A stretch of DNA of 64,000 nucleotides from Caenorhabditis elegans (lineage: Eukaryota > Nematoda > Chromadorea > Rhabditida > Rhabditidae). Of this stretch, positions 45,001-56,164 are shown piece by piece; position 1 is the stretch's first letter, and every line of letters starts with the position of its first letter. The translations under genes and the position numbers were made by a program. The notes below the pieces were generated by a model. That model did no database searches. It was not told the DNA's origin and was given only the letters and a program-made list of their open reading frames with translations. Location of the stretch: assembly GCF_000002985.6 (NCBI RefSeq), contig NC_003282.8, positions 3,348,001 to 3,412,000 of the forward strand, written 5' to 3'.

Positions 45001-46000
45001 AATAATATTGTAATTGAAAAATAACTCGTAAAAATTTTTCGGTCGACTTCCAAAAGGCCTGAGTAGTTTCCATTTTTTGACTGTTTGTAAAAAACATTTC
45101 GAAAAATTCACTATGAAATTTGGTAAGTCTAGAACCATAGAAACAATGTTAAACAGATTTTCAACCGGCAAGAATTTTTAAAAACAATCTGAGAAAATTA
45201 TCAATTTATTCTCGGATTTCTTTTTTAAATACACACAACGACTTTATTCAAAGCACAAGTGAATTGAAGTGTTTTCTTAAGTATTACTCAAAAAATCTGA
45301 AAAAGTAACAAAATAAGATTTTATAGACGAGTTGGTGAATAAATGGTTTCTCTAGACTAACTGTAAAATTAACTTTTATATTGAACTGAAATTATATTTT
45401 CTAGTTTTACCCAGTATAAAATTACTATAAACAACCCAGACGAGATCCGATGTACCCGGAAAACAACACACCTACTGTTACTCAATTTTTTCAGCAACTA
45501 GTAGGCGGGTGAATATAAACTAATCATATATAGGGTTTGAACCCAAACGTTTATATTTTCGCAATAAAAAAAAATTAGTTTATCCAATGAAAATAGAAGG
45601 AAGTGTGAGATATGAGACTCAAGTGATTTTTGGTTAAAGTTACTAGATACATGGAAAATGTATGGTTCGGGAGGATCAAAAAGGAATTGAAACAATGCAT
45701 TCAAATTTTTCACATGTACTATTATGTAAACGAAGAAAATTAGAAATTTTGAAATCTACGTAAATATTCGCTCTACGGCCAATTGAAAGCGCTCCGCCCC
45801 CGAACCATGGGTCTCGTTAGGAATTTGGCGTCAAACAAATATTTACAATTAGTTTCGTCGATTTTTCTAGACTTTCCGTGTTTTTTCAAATGTTCTCCGT
45901 TGTTTTCTGAAAATTGGTTTAGAAATATTGTAAGGTTCTAGCCCTTCCCAATATCATTCCCATCCAAAATCCTTTCATTGTCCCAACCTTCACCGTAAAT
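42088..46000. other. Gene-free stretch with scattered repeats
   Basis: No supported exon. It contains a TA-flanked MITE (44218-44631). It also has a GGCAGGCATCCATTCAGGCG hairpin-type repeat near 43380-43415, a relative of the GCAGGCGCGG...CGCCTGCC hairpin at 4795-4830, and a solo GAGACCCATGG-family fragment at 45768-45830. Confidence 0.5.
44218..44631. mobile_element. MITE with CCGTATTTCCTCTATTAGT termini
   Basis: 414 bp, beginning CCGTATTTCCTCTATTAGT and ending in the exact reverse complement, with TA on both sides. Inside, TTAGTTTTGCA is repeated in both orientations near the ends. A second member, in opposite internal orientation, is at 59531-59922. The TA duplication suggests Tc1/mariner-type mobilisation. 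No coding capacity. Confidence 0.85.
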
Positions 46001-46012
46001 AGTTATTTCAGG

Positions 46013-46145
46013 CAGTTTACTCGGATGATGTGCTCCCCGGCCTACTCGTCTCAGAACCTACACCTTCTCTCCTCGCATACAAAGCCGAAGCCAATCAGAA
46101 GATGCCGCACCACTCACTTTCCACCGAGAGCTCTGTCTAGACCTG
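46013..46145 (+). other. Possible exon of unassigned gene
   Basis: A 133-bp, relatively GC-rich block is bounded by TTATTTCAG on the left and CCT|GTAAGT on the right. It looks like an exon. Two frames are open for 42-44 codons (one starting MMCSPAYSSQNL). Neither joins in phase to the open frame at 46366, so its reading frame and gene are unresolved. It could also be a non-coding 5' exon. Confidence 0.3.
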
Positions 46146-46365
46146 TAAGTTTTTGTTCTTTTTCTTTTTGTTTTGACCCACGTGTTTTCAGCTCGACCAT
46201 TCGGTGTAATTTGTGCAAACACCGTCACGCGCAAATGCAGACATTTTTGCACGCGCTGCGGTGAAATTCCTCTTGGCGAATTCAAATATTTTTTCCCGCT
46301 TTTTTTGAAAATTTTCGAGGCGTTGGTCGAGCTGAATACACGTGACGTTAATTTTTTACAGAAAG

Positions 46366-46527
46366 ATGCGGAATGATGTCAAACTCCTCGAGCTGTCGCC
46401 GATAGATGCTCATTTTCTACGTTACCGCCCATCTGATGCTGCTCAGAATCACAGAATCAACAATTCGACCAAGTGGCTGCTAATGATGGATCCAAGGAAT
46501 CGGGAATCGAGACGAGGCTTACACTAA
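46366..46527 (+). CDS. Small unrecognised protein (about 53 residues)
   Basis: A TTTTTTACAG acceptor lies four bases before the ATG, as for a trans-spliced worm gene. The frame MRNDVKLLELSPIDAHFLRY ... ESRRGLH runs to TAA with protein-like, charged composition. AATAAA follows at about 46600. Upstream (46190-46260) is a GC-rich patch with GCAAACACCG, resembling the upstream region of pdhb-1. It could instead be the last exon of a longer gene whose upstream exon ends in phase 2. No family was recognised. Confidence 0.42.
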   Translation: MRNDVKLLELSPIDAHFLRYRPSDAAQNHRINNSTKWLLMMDPRNRESRRGLH

Positions 46528-46679
46528 GCCGAAATATTAAATAATATTTATGTTTTTTTTTCCTTTTTTCAGATTTATTTTTTCATTTTTCATGTTCAAT
46601 AAACAAAATTTGTGGCAATTTTTCTCTTTTTGTATTAACATTTAATAACAAAAAGCAGTATTACCGGTATATAAGGGCC

Positions 46680-46890
46680 TAATACAGAATCTACAAGAAC
46701 CTGACACAAACCTGACGTTGACCTGTTGCCGGCCTCGGCGGCTTAGTGTCAACTTGACAGCAGGCCGCGATTTCATCTGCCAGTTGTTCTCCATTCAGCA
46801 GCCAGCGGCCTGCTGGCAGGTTGCCACTAACCTGACGCGCTTTACCTGTGACCGACTGAGCTATCTGCCCCCAGCCCAATACCTCATCTA
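46680..46890 (-). repeat. GC-rich repeat with tRNA A-box-like start
   Basis: Read on the minus strand it begins GGGGGCAGATAGCTCAGTCGG, a good Pol III A-box context. It continues through imperfect palindromic GC-rich sequence (AACCTGCCAGCAGGCCGCTG; GCGGCCTGCTGTCAAGTTG) to direct CAGGTTTGTGTCAGGTTC repeats. No clear B-box was found. It may be a tRNA-derived SINE or another dispersed repeat. The minus-strand open frame through it is not protein-like. Confidence 0.45.
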
Positions 46891-47391
46891 ACAATATAAA
46901 AGAGAGTTCAAATATCAGAGTACAAACTACATAGAGACGGAGCGCTTTATATATAGTCCCAACCGTATACCTACAGTGTCCTTACAGTACCACTACAGTA
47001 CTTTGACACTATCCCATTTAAGGCCGATGGATCATAAGACTTGTTGAAGTTGCTAACTTGCTACATTGTCAAGTCGGTCAAATTTCAAATTCTAACTAAA
47101 TTTAAGTCATTTTTTGAGCCGCCATAACTTTTTTTGAGAAGTTTCCTCATAAAATTCAGTGTTTTCAGACAATTTCGAGTCCACTAAAACAATAAAAATA
47201 TCAACTACACCACCTTCAATGTCAGCAACCTATTCAGACACTGCTAACAATTTGCCAAAGTTACAAAAAACAATTATGAAAAAACCCCTTTTTTCTGAAA
47301 AAGTATCTGGTCTTACACGATATTGGAATCGATATACATAGAAGTCATTTCAACGTTTAGCGAGAATTTGTGACTTTTTTCCAATTTTTTC

Positions 47392-47595
47392 ATGTGTAGA
47401 ATTTCAGATCAACATTTTCCCGGCTCAGTGTGCTCCCTTTCTCGTGGAGGACTTATTTGTCTATTTGTATGTTCACTGACTCATTTCTTTTCTCAGACCA
47501 TAGACCGGCGTCTGCTGCAGAATAACGGGAGCCTGGCGTCATTGTGTAAATTGCATCAGGAGTCGGTATTTCGAAATCGGTTTTCTGCGATTTAA
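47392..47595 (+). other. Weak open frame with splice-like signals
   Basis: An ATG-initiated 67-codon frame (starting MCRISDQHFPGSV) in a locally GC-richer patch. Acceptor-like AATTTCAG and TTTCTCAG lie inside it, but the intervening 30 bp is too short for a worm intron. It may be a 5' exon of the small gene at 47891, a tiny gene, or chance. Confidence 0.2.
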
Positions 47596-47890
47596 TACGA
47601 TAATGAACAGACGACAAACAAATAGATAAAAAGTCGGAAATAAAAAGGCGCAGAAATTTGTGTGTGTGTGGTCAAGAGAAGAACCTTGAACTTTTGTATT
47701 TTTAAATTGTTCCTGTACTTTTTTGGGTTAAAAATACTTTTATTTTCGAAATTTCATGAGTCAAGAGCCCTCCAAAAATGGGTAAATATCGTCTTGGAAT
47801 GATCTTTTTGTGTTATTCGATCCCACGCAAAACAATTGTCTGAAAAAGTATAAAAAATGACTGGAAAATTTGAAATTTTCAGATTTTCAA

Positions 47891-48533
47891 ATGTTCAGCT
47901 CAAGTTCAAAGTCTGCCGATAATCTTGGCTCTTATTCTGGAGCCGGCAACGCTACGGGAGCCGGGTTTTCTATTGGGACAGGTAAGGATTCGAGTAGTTT
48001 TTAGCTAAGAATCCTGAAAATGTTGGGATGCTCCTAGATTTTGTCGCTAAAATTTTAGACGTTTTTCGATACTTTTAATGGTTGTTTGCTAACATAAGAT
48101 TTGTTTTTAAAAAGATTTTTCATGTTTTTAGGCCGAGAATCCATGAAAATTTTAAGATTTTCCGATTTTTTTGCCTGAGAACTTTTCTGGGATCTTCCGA
48201 GTTGTTTGGCTAAAAAAATCTGAAATTTCAAAAATTTTCAGAATTCCATTTGGGTTTTTTGTAATTTTTGGCCAGAAAGTTTCTGAAAAAAAATCAGAAA
48301 AATCAGAAATTTTGTGGAATTTTCACAAAAAATTGTAGTTTTTTAAAAACTATTTTTCTGCAATAACCTAAAATATATTTCCAGGTTATGGCTCAAGCTC
48401 ATCTCCTCCACAGTACTCTCAATCGGCATCGTCGACCGCAACGTATTCCACGTCATCACCTAGTAGTAATAGTAAAACCTCGAGTTTTAGGTACCGAGTG
48501 GATCCCGCCGAGATTGCCGTTATGCTTTTTTGA
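47891..48533 (+). CDS. Small Ser/Gly-rich protein (79 residues)
   Basis: Two exons, 47891-47981 and 48385-48533, with a strong donor (ACAG|GTAAGG), a TTTCCAG acceptor and matching phase. The protein is low-complexity: MFSSSSKSADNLGSYSGAGN, then Ser/Thr/Gln-rich sequence, then a more ordered C-terminal FRYRVDPAEIAVMLF. GAAATTTTCAG lies ten bases before the ATG (trans-splice candidate). AATAAA at 48578 is a poly(A) signal. It converges on dyf-3, whose stop is at 48651, so the two 3' ends nearly touch. The family was not recognised. Confidence 0.65.
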
Positions 48534-48650
48534 ATTTTTTGACGATCTCTAATTGTTTTGTTGAATTGTAAATATGTAATAAAAAGGTGCATTTATTTTC
48601 TGGGGTTAATAAAAACTTAAGGGTTTTGCAAAAAAAACACAAGAAGAAGC

Positions 48651-51123
48651 TCAGAAGTCGTCTCCACTGCTCAAGTCGCTTTTCGCGTCGTCGGCCACGT
48701 GGGCGGTGGTGATCTGAAAATCGATAATTTTAGTTTCCACGGGTACGCGCTTCTGGTTTAGATTACGACCAGGCAAAGCTTAAGGCCAGAAATCGCGGGA
48801 AACTTAATTTTCACTGGAGTGACGTCACAGCCTTTTTTCTGAAGCTCATACACCGACAGGGTGTTGTTGGCCTGTCTGCGGGGTACGGTAGGTTGCCGTC
48901 ACAGGAGGCATTTGTAAAAAATGTGACGTCACAACGCATCCTAGTGGAAGTTTCTGAACTTCCAAAGATCTAGCAGCTAAATCCACCTGACCATGAGGAG
49001 ACGATCATCTACCCTCCCAAGCACCTTATCACTCACCCCGACCATATAATCCGCCTCGCTTCTCTCCTCATCCTCCTCCTGCCGATGAAGTTCTCTCTTG
49101 TGATGCTGCGCGACATTATCATCCATCCTGATGATCTCATCATCCTCGTCATCCTCATCGTCCTCATCATCATCAGAGGCATCACCACCCATCATGTTAC
49201 CGTACACCTTGCGAACAGCTGGAAATGGTTAATAAACCTGTGGAGCTGATAGAACTTAACACTTACACTGCCTCCTGTCCACCAAGGGGGCGTCGGAGCC
49301 GTCGTCGTCGTGGAGTCCGATGCTGAAATAAGGATGTCAGTCGGAAGTTCTAAACTTCCATGAAAACTCACGCATCCTTCTTCTCCTGCTCCAGCCGCAT
49401 TTTCTCAACGGCCATCCTCATCGCCTTCTCCAGCTCCTCCTGCCGTTGCCGCTCGGACCTCGCCAAGTCATCATGAACTTTTCGCAGATAGGACAGGTTG
49501 CGGAAGTTCAGCACGTAGACCTGGAAGCTTAGGCTTCACAGGGCAGCTCGGTATCCGGTGTCTTACCTCATAAAGTTTCTTCAGTCGCTCCTCAAACCGC
49601 TCGTACTCGTCCATATACTGAGGTCGGAAGGACTGTAGCTTTGCGAATCTTTTTTGCAACTGCTCGTACTCTCGCTTCTTTCGCTCTATCTTCTCGTCGA
49701 GCTCTGCCTCATCGCTGGCCACGTTGTTCAGCTTGTTCTGAAAATTTGAGAGGTTAGCTGGGGAGCCTGCACCTAACCTAATTGTAAGTGACTCAGACCC
49801 TCCGGGCTTTAAGAACAATCACGTGGGTTCGAGTGGAGTGGGTGTTGCTTCAAGCCAGTTAGGCTAATTCAGTCTATTCCTTCAGCTCCAAGATCCTCAG
49901 CGGACTCCTCGAGGCTAGGGGTCTCTGAGCTTCTGGAGAAGATGCACAGGCCCGGTCTAGTGGCTTGAAGCCCTGCATATACCACTAGAGTTCAGGTAAT
50001 GAAGCTTCAAAGTCTGAATCAAAGTTCAAGTCACTCTTTGACCAAGCCCACGCCATTAGAAGAAGTCCAAGCTTTTTACTGTCCGCTTCACAATCAGGAT
50101 CGAGCCAGGCCAATCTCTCAAACTCTAAGACGCCAGAGCTCAAACCTACGCCACCAGGAGCTCCGTGACCCGTCAAGCTTACCGATAGCTGCTCAGTCTC
50201 CTGAGCGATGTTCTGCACTGTTGCCTGCAGCACCTTCTCGGCCTCAGCAAGTGGTACCGCCCGTGACGCGGCTCTCTCGTGTTGCTGAGATATGAACTCC
50301 TGCCGGGACAGCAGCTCACTGAGCAGGGCACCTGTTTCCGGGAGTTGTGATGATAGCTGACGAGTGATTCGGACCTCCTGCATCTGAACTTTCGACAGTT
50401 TTTTCAGGCTTTTTCAGGCTGGTGGCCTGTGAGACCCACCTTCGACGAGAGCTTATTCTTGACTTGGGTCCATTTTGGCGAGTTATCAGTGTTCGGGTCC
50501 TCTGCCTTGGCCTGGTAGAGGATCTTCATGGCCGGTAGGAGTTCCTGCACCGCATGACCATCAGCCTGGTACAACTTTTTTGGATTCATCTTGATTCTCG
50601 AATTTTGGAGCATCAGGAGTACCGCGTTCTTGATGAAAGCGACCCGATCAGCTTCTGTTTGGACTTCGTGTGCGTCAAGGTTGGATTCGGGCTCAAATCT
50701 GGAATTTTTGGGCTTAGAGTAGGCTTGGAAGTTAGTGGCCAAAGTTTCTATATTTTTCGGCCAACGATTTTTTTCACTGGGAAACTAACTTTTTCACGAT
50801 CCATTCCAGCAATTCAGCCACCAGCTGAAAATTTGGGGTCCGGAAATTCTCAATTGACATCAAGCGAGGGTATCGGAGGCTTCGCGTCATCTCACACAGG
50901 TCTGAAGTTGGCGAAATTTGGGACTAGAATCCGAACTCGGCCATGATTTTGTAAAATTCAATTTTAAGTGTATTTTGGGTCTTTTTTTTGCGTTTTATGG
51001 TTTAGAAACATTTCTCACCTAGATTTTAATGCAACACTTATTTTTTCCATATGAAAATCTCAAAGTTCAAATTTAAAATTAAAAAAGCCTTAAAAACTTA
51101 CTTCTCAGCTCACGATACGACAT
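48651..51123 (-). CDS. dyf-3: Intraflagellar transport protein IFT38 / CLUAP1
   Basis: An IFT-B subunit required to build sensory cilia; loss in worms gives a dye-filling defect. Exons (5' to 3'): 51123-51102, 50901-50790, 50698-50440, 50383-50183, 49737-49567, 49520-49372, 49322-49267, 49218-49037 and 48713-48651, giving 404 residues with all phases matching. The N-terminal calponin-homology-like domain begins [20 protein letters not shown], aligning with CLUAP1, and includes [20 protein letters not shown] and [15 protein letters not shown]. Coiled coils follow, with the family-typical [19 protein letters not shown] and [19 protein letters not shown]. The C-terminal tail is very acidic ([13 protein letters not shown]), as in CLUAP1. 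Exon 1 is only 22 bp. It is placed because it restores the CLUAP1 N-terminus and has a perfect GTAAGT donor. An X-box lies 75 bp upstream. Confidence 0.95.
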
Positions 51124-51687
51124 TTTTCGTGCAGAATTCAATTGAAACTTCTCTTCTCAACAATTGCCTGCCTATTCCCCCATTCAATATTTCCTCCGTT
51201 CCCATAGAAACTCCCTGCAAACACCCCAAAGACTACGGTCGACGAGCTTCTGCAGCTCAACCGGCGTTTTGTACGCAAACACCGCGACGCCATATTGCAC
51301 ACATTTTTCGAGAGGAGCGCCGCGCGCATTTTCTCCGAGTTTTGTTTGCTTTTTTGCGCATCTTTCATTGATTTTTTATTAAAATCGGGGGAAATATGGT
51401 TTAAATTATCGATTTCCGCCTGTTTTAGTGGTGAAAATGTGAAAAATCGTAGTGAAAAACCCTAGAAACCAGTAAAATTCTATTTGGAAGGGTTTTGGTC
51501 TAAATTTTGAGTTTTTAGCATTAAAACAATATGCTCAGCAGAAAAACTAATGAAAATGTGAGAATTTTGAATCAAAATACCTAAATTTTTTAAAAAATCC
51601 TAGTTTTTCTCTATTTTTCTCAAAATTTCCGGCAAAAGCCTCAAAATTTCAATTAATTTCCGGTTTTTCAGGTAATCCCCGGTCGAA
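51124..51687. promoter_or_regulatory. Divergent dyf-3 / pdhb-1 promoter
   Basis: 564 bp between the two start codons. The dyf-3 side holds the X-box (51198-51211). The centre has CGACGAGCTTCTGCAGCTC, GTACGCAAACACCGCGACGC and GAGCGCCGCGCGC, a GC-rich patch unlike the AT-rich surroundings. Near pdhb-1, GTTTTTCAG lies 17 bases before the ATG and probably receives a spliced leader. Confidence 0.55.
51198..51211 (-). promoter_or_regulatory. X-box (RFX/DAF-19 site) of dyf-3
   Basis: The plus strand reads GTTCCCATAGAAAC and the minus strand GTTTCTATGGGAAC. Both match the X-box consensus RYYNYYATRRNRAC without a mismatch. It ends 75 bp upstream of the dyf-3 ATG, inside the 50-200 bp window usual for worm ciliary genes. 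In these genes DAF-19 drives expression in ciliated sensory neurons. Confidence 0.85.
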
Positions 51688-54600
51688 ATGGCTCTGAGAA
51701 AGTGTGGAAACCTGTTCGTGGCTCGTCTCGCTGGCACCTCGACCAGAGCGGCTTCCAGTGAGTAGAAATTGCAAAAAATGAATGGAAAAAAAACGAAAAA
51801 ATCGCTGATTACCGGCTAAAAATGAAGAATTGAACGGAAAAAACGAATTTTAACCTAAAAAAGCATAAAAATCGCCAATTTTTTCAGCAATGACCGTCCG
51901 TGACGCCCTAAATCAGGCTATGGACGAGGAAATCAAACGTGACGACCGAGTTTTCCTGATGGGAGAAGAAGTTGCTCAGTACGACGGAGCTTACAAGATT
52001 TCCAAGGGATTGTGGAAGAAGCACGGTGATAAGCGAGTCGTCGACACTCCAATTACTGAAATGGGATTCGCTGGTACGGGAAATCACGCTGGAAATCGAG
52101 AAAAATCGAGAAATGTTGACTCGGAACGTCAAAATCACTAATAAATCCCCAAAAACAGCACCATTTTTTCGAAAAGAAAGTGTCCAAATTTACTTTAATT
52201 TTGGATCTTTTCTCTCAAAAGTTCAGTTTTTACACTAAAAATTGGATTTTTCGAACAAATTTCGGAAATTTTCCTAAAAACAATTAATTTTCGGCATTTT
52301 TTATTGAAAATTTCAATATTCACTGCAAAAAGCTCGGAAATTACGGAGTTTTGATATTTTTCGCAGAAAATTCCGGTTTTATCAAAATTTTGTCGAAAAT
52401 TAAGCTGAAAAATCACATTTTTTATATAAAAATCAGATTTTTCCCAATGTTATTTGCAGAAAAGCTCTAAGACCGCGCAAATTCAATTTTTCAGCAAAAA
52501 TTGTCTAAAAAGCTCGAATTTTCGCATTTTTCTCGATTTATTCAATTTTTAGCAAAATTTTTTCAGAAAAAACTGAAAATTCCTCCAAAAAAATCACATT
52601 TTTTTCAGGAATCGCCGTCGGTGCTGCCTTCGCCGGGCTCCGTCCAATTTGCGAGTTCATGACATTCAATTTTTCCATGCAAGCCATCGATCAGATTATT
52701 AATTCAGCCGCAAAAACATATTATATGTCCGCCGGAAGGGTACGGTCTTGGCAATGTGCCACGTTTTCTGGAAATTGCGATTTTCAGCGAAAAAATAGCC
52801 GAAAAATTGAAGATTTTCACCAAATTTTTGACTAATTCGTGAGAAATCACGCTTTCTGCTATTTTTAGAACGAAATTCCTCGGTTTACACTGATTTTTCA
52901 GGAAAAAGTCAATTTCTGATACAAAAAATGCGATTTTTCTAGATTTTTGACTGAAAATCAGGGTTTTTCTGAAATTTCTACACAAATTTTACCTCAACAG
53001 AGCTGATTTTAGCTTTAAAATCCGATTTTTCTCGACTTTTCACTGAAAATTTCATTTTTTCAGCCATTTTCGTTGAATTTATGCTGAAAAATCATGTTTT
53101 TCACATGGTCTCACGCCATTTTGATAAGAAAAAATTTGTAAAAATCATCAACTGATAAGAATTCTTATCACTGAACACTTTCTGATCAGTGAATTTTATC
53201 AGAAATTGGAAATTTTTTTTCGGAAAATCGGTCCAAAACTGAGAAAATATAGGGAATTTATAACTTTTAAAGTTTTTTTTTCTTGTTTTTTTTTCTGAAA
53301 ACACCGCTTTTCCAAGAAAAATACCGGAGAAAATGATATTTATAAAATCATTGAAGAAACATTTGAAAACGAAAATTGTAGAGATTTTGTAATATCTGAA
53401 GAAAAAAATCGAGAAAATTTATTTTCCAGGTACCCGTCCCAATCGTATTCCGTGGACCAAATGGAGCCGCCGCCGGAGTTGCTGCTCAGCATTCTCAAGA
53501 CTTTTCAGCTTGGTATGCTCATTGTCCAGGACTGAAGGTTGTCTGTCCGTACAGTGCTGAAGATGCGAAGGGACTCCTGAAAGCTGCGATTCGTGACGAT
53601 AATCCGGGTACTTGTCGCGAAAATTGGAGATTTTCGATGCAAAATTCAGATTTTCCAGAAAATTTCAGTCAACAACCGTGACAACTGGAAAACTTCTGAT
53701 ATTTTCGAAATTTTAGGATCAAATTAAGCGGTTTCTTGAAATTTTCCGGGTTACTGTAGCTCCAAAAGTACGCAAACACCATATTTTACGAAATTGGGAG
53801 CTTTTTGGCTGAAAATTTCAGTTTAGACTGATTAAAAGGTGGCAAATTTGAATTTTTAATTCATTTTTTGAGTTTTTAACGATTTTCTTGTGAAAAATGG
53901 TTTTCCGAACACCAATGTTTGCGTGCTTTTGACGCTACAGTAACCCCGAATCAAAAAATCGGCGCTATTTTCATCAAAAATTTGAGAAAAGTCGGTTTTT
54001 GTTTAGTTTTTTCATTCAAAAATGTTTTTTTTTTACTTTTTTTCCGGAGATTTACATTGTAAAATCTAAATTTCGAAAAATATTGTGCAAATTTAGCAGT
54101 TTTTCAGGAAAAAATCCAAAAAAAATTAAAAATTCTATAGGAAAATATCTGAAAACCAGTTTTTTTTCAGTTTTGGCCGAAAATTCTGCGAAAATTTATA
54201 ATATTCTCCTAAATTCAATTTTTCGGGAAAAATTCGAATTTTTTGCAGTTGTCTTCCTGGAAAACGAGATTCTCTATGGACAATCGTTCCCAGTCGGCGA
54301 CGAGGTTCTTTCCGATGATTTCGTGGTTCCAATTGGCAAGGCAAAGATCGAAAGAGCTGGTGATCACGTAACAATTGTCTCGTATTCACGTGGAGTTGAA
54401 TTTTCACTGGAAGCTGCAAAACAGCTTGAAGCTATCGGAGTTTCAGCAGAAGTTATTAATCTTCGCTCACTTCGTCCATTTGATTTCGAATCGATTCGTC
54501 AATCAGTTCATAAGACTCATCATTTGGTGTCTGTTGAGACTGGATGGCCATTTGCTGGAATTGGCTCAGAAATTGCTGCTCAAGTTATGGAGAGCGATGT

Positions 54601-55685
54601 TTTCGATCAACTTGACGCGCCACTTTTGAGGTCCGTAAGAGAAAATTTGCGAAAAATGGCTTAAAATGCTAAAAATTTGATGAATAACTGCTAAGAATGG
54701 CACAAAACTTGAAATTTTATCTTTAAAATGTTCCAAATTTGACATTTTCTGAAAAGTTGAAGGAAATACTCGAAATTATCTGAAAATTTTATAATTTCAT
54801 TACAAAAACAAAAAGGACCCTAAAATATGAGGAAAACAGCTGAAAATTTGTGATTCTTTCGAATTTTTCTTGTTCTTTTTTAAAGAAAAAGCGAAAAATT
54901 CGAAAATAGCTCGAAAATCTTCGAAACATGCGAAAAATCGCATAAAATCCTTTAAAATTTTCCAAAACTCCCGAAAAACACTTCAAATTTTTGTAAAAAT
55001 GATCCAAACCCGAATAAAAACCTCTAAAATGCGAGAAAATGCTCCAAAATCTCAGGAAAAAACCCCCATAGAGCTCATAAATTTCTCAAAATTGCTCCAA
55101 AGTTTTAGCAAATTTTCAAAAATCCTTTAAATTCCCCTAAAAAGCTCCAAAATTGCTGAATAATTCCTCGAAAATCTCTGAAAATTTCACAAAAAAGCTC
55201 TCAAATTTTAGAAAGTCTTCACAAATTTCCAAAACCTCTGAAAATTGCTTATAAATTTCTCAAAAATGCTCCAAGGTGCTCCAAACAGCCTAAACATCCC
55301 GAAAATGCTCCAAATCTGCTCAAAAGTTGCTCCAAAATCTCTGAAAAATTCTATAAAATCTTCAAAAGCCCTCCGCAATCTCACAATACATTGCTCCAAA
55401 ATTCGCTTTATAAACTCTATACTTTCTCAAACAAGCTCAAAAAATGTTAGAAATTGCTCTAAATTCTCTGAAAAAGCTCCGAATTCGTTAGAAATTTCTA
55501 CAAAATTCCCTAATAAGCTCCAAAATCCCCCGAAATGCTCTAAATTTCCTAAAAATCTTAAAAAATTTTCCAGAGTCACCGGAGTCGATGTTCCAATGCC
55601 ATACACTCAAACTTTGGAGGCTGCCGCCCTTCCAACCGCCGAACACGTCGTGAAAGCTGTCAAAAAGAGCCTGAATATCGCATAA
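51688..55685 (+). CDS. pdhb-1: Pyruvate dehydrogenase E1 component, beta subunit
   Basis: Forms the alpha2beta2 E1 enzyme that decarboxylates pyruvate with thiamine diphosphate in the mitochondrial matrix. Exons: 51688-51757, 51888-52073, 52609-52739, 53430-53607, 54249-54630 and 55574-55685, giving 352 residues with all phases matching. Exon 1 is a basic, Ser/Thr-rich presequence ([20 protein letters not shown]). The pyrimidine-binding half follows: [59 protein letters not shown] and [23 protein letters not shown]. The C-terminal transketolase domain includes [27 protein letters not shown] and [11 protein letters not shown]. The exon 5 donor is TTGAG|GTCCGT; a GTAAGA four bases later would break the frame. 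AATAAA is at 55890. Intron 4 contains two inverted partial copies of the GTTTGCGTAC repeat (53740-53950), and intron 5 is a repetitive CTCCAAA/AAAATT-rich stretch. It is the complete family length. Confidence 0.96.
53740..53950. repeat. Inverted pair of GTTTGCGTAC repeats in pdhb-1 intron 4
   Basis: GGTTACTGTAGCTCCAAAAG plus TACGCAAACACCA (53748-53780) is mirrored by CCAATGTTTGCGTGCTTTTG plus ACGCTACAGTAACCC (53910-53946). The family is abundant at 57.8-63.9 kb. Confidence 0.7.
54700..55570. repeat. CTCCAAAATT/CTGAAAAATT-rich low-complexity intron
   Basis: pdhb-1 intron 5 consists largely of irregular repeats of GCTCCAAAA, TCTGAAAAA and TTTCAAAA with a roughly 20-30 bp rhythm. This leaves long open frames on both strands (for example plus strand 55245-55570) that carry no protein-like signal. 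Confidence 0.55.
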
Positions 55686-56164
55686 TTTTCTGTTTTTTTT
55701 CGTTAAAAAATCGATTTTTCTCTAATTCTCATGACCCCCGATGCCTTTTTTCCCCTAATTTTTTTTTCAAAATTTTTGGAATTTTTAAAAATTTTTAGAG
55801 CTTTTTTTTTCGAGATTTTCCCCATTTTTAGGTACTTTTCCTGTTTTTATGTTCCCCGTTTAATAGTGATTTTAGTGAGTAAAACGAGTAATAAAAGTCC
55901 CCTCAATTTCATGTTTTATGGCTCCGCGATTTCCCCGGAGCAGCAAGGTGCTCCTTCTCCGAAATTCGGGAAAAATGCGCATTTTTCCTTTCCACATTTG
56001 TCATGCAAATTCGTCGTGTTTTTTGGGAATTTTTTTGGCGCGCGCGCCTTTTTTAGTTTTATATTTGTTTGTTTTTTAGTTTTTTTCTGGAAAAGTTTTT
56101 TTTGAAAACACTAATTTTTCAAAGGATTTTCCAAAAATTTTAATTTTTCTCTATTTTTCGCAAA

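Noticed and set aside
49999..50946. Plus-strand open frames of 98 and 130 codons
   Set aside because: They are antisense to well-supported dyf-3 exons and have no independent splice or start support.
51050..51060. Alternative dyf-3 first exon (ATG GAA AAA ATA)
   Set aside because: Its good GTGAG donor is out of phase with exon 2. The 22-bp exon at 51123-51102 restores the conserved MSYRELRN start with a GTAAGT donor.
53999..54664. 221-codon frame reading from pdhb-1 intron 4 into exon 5 and past its donor
   Set aside because: Only 54249-54630 is exon. The rest is intron read-through in the same frame.
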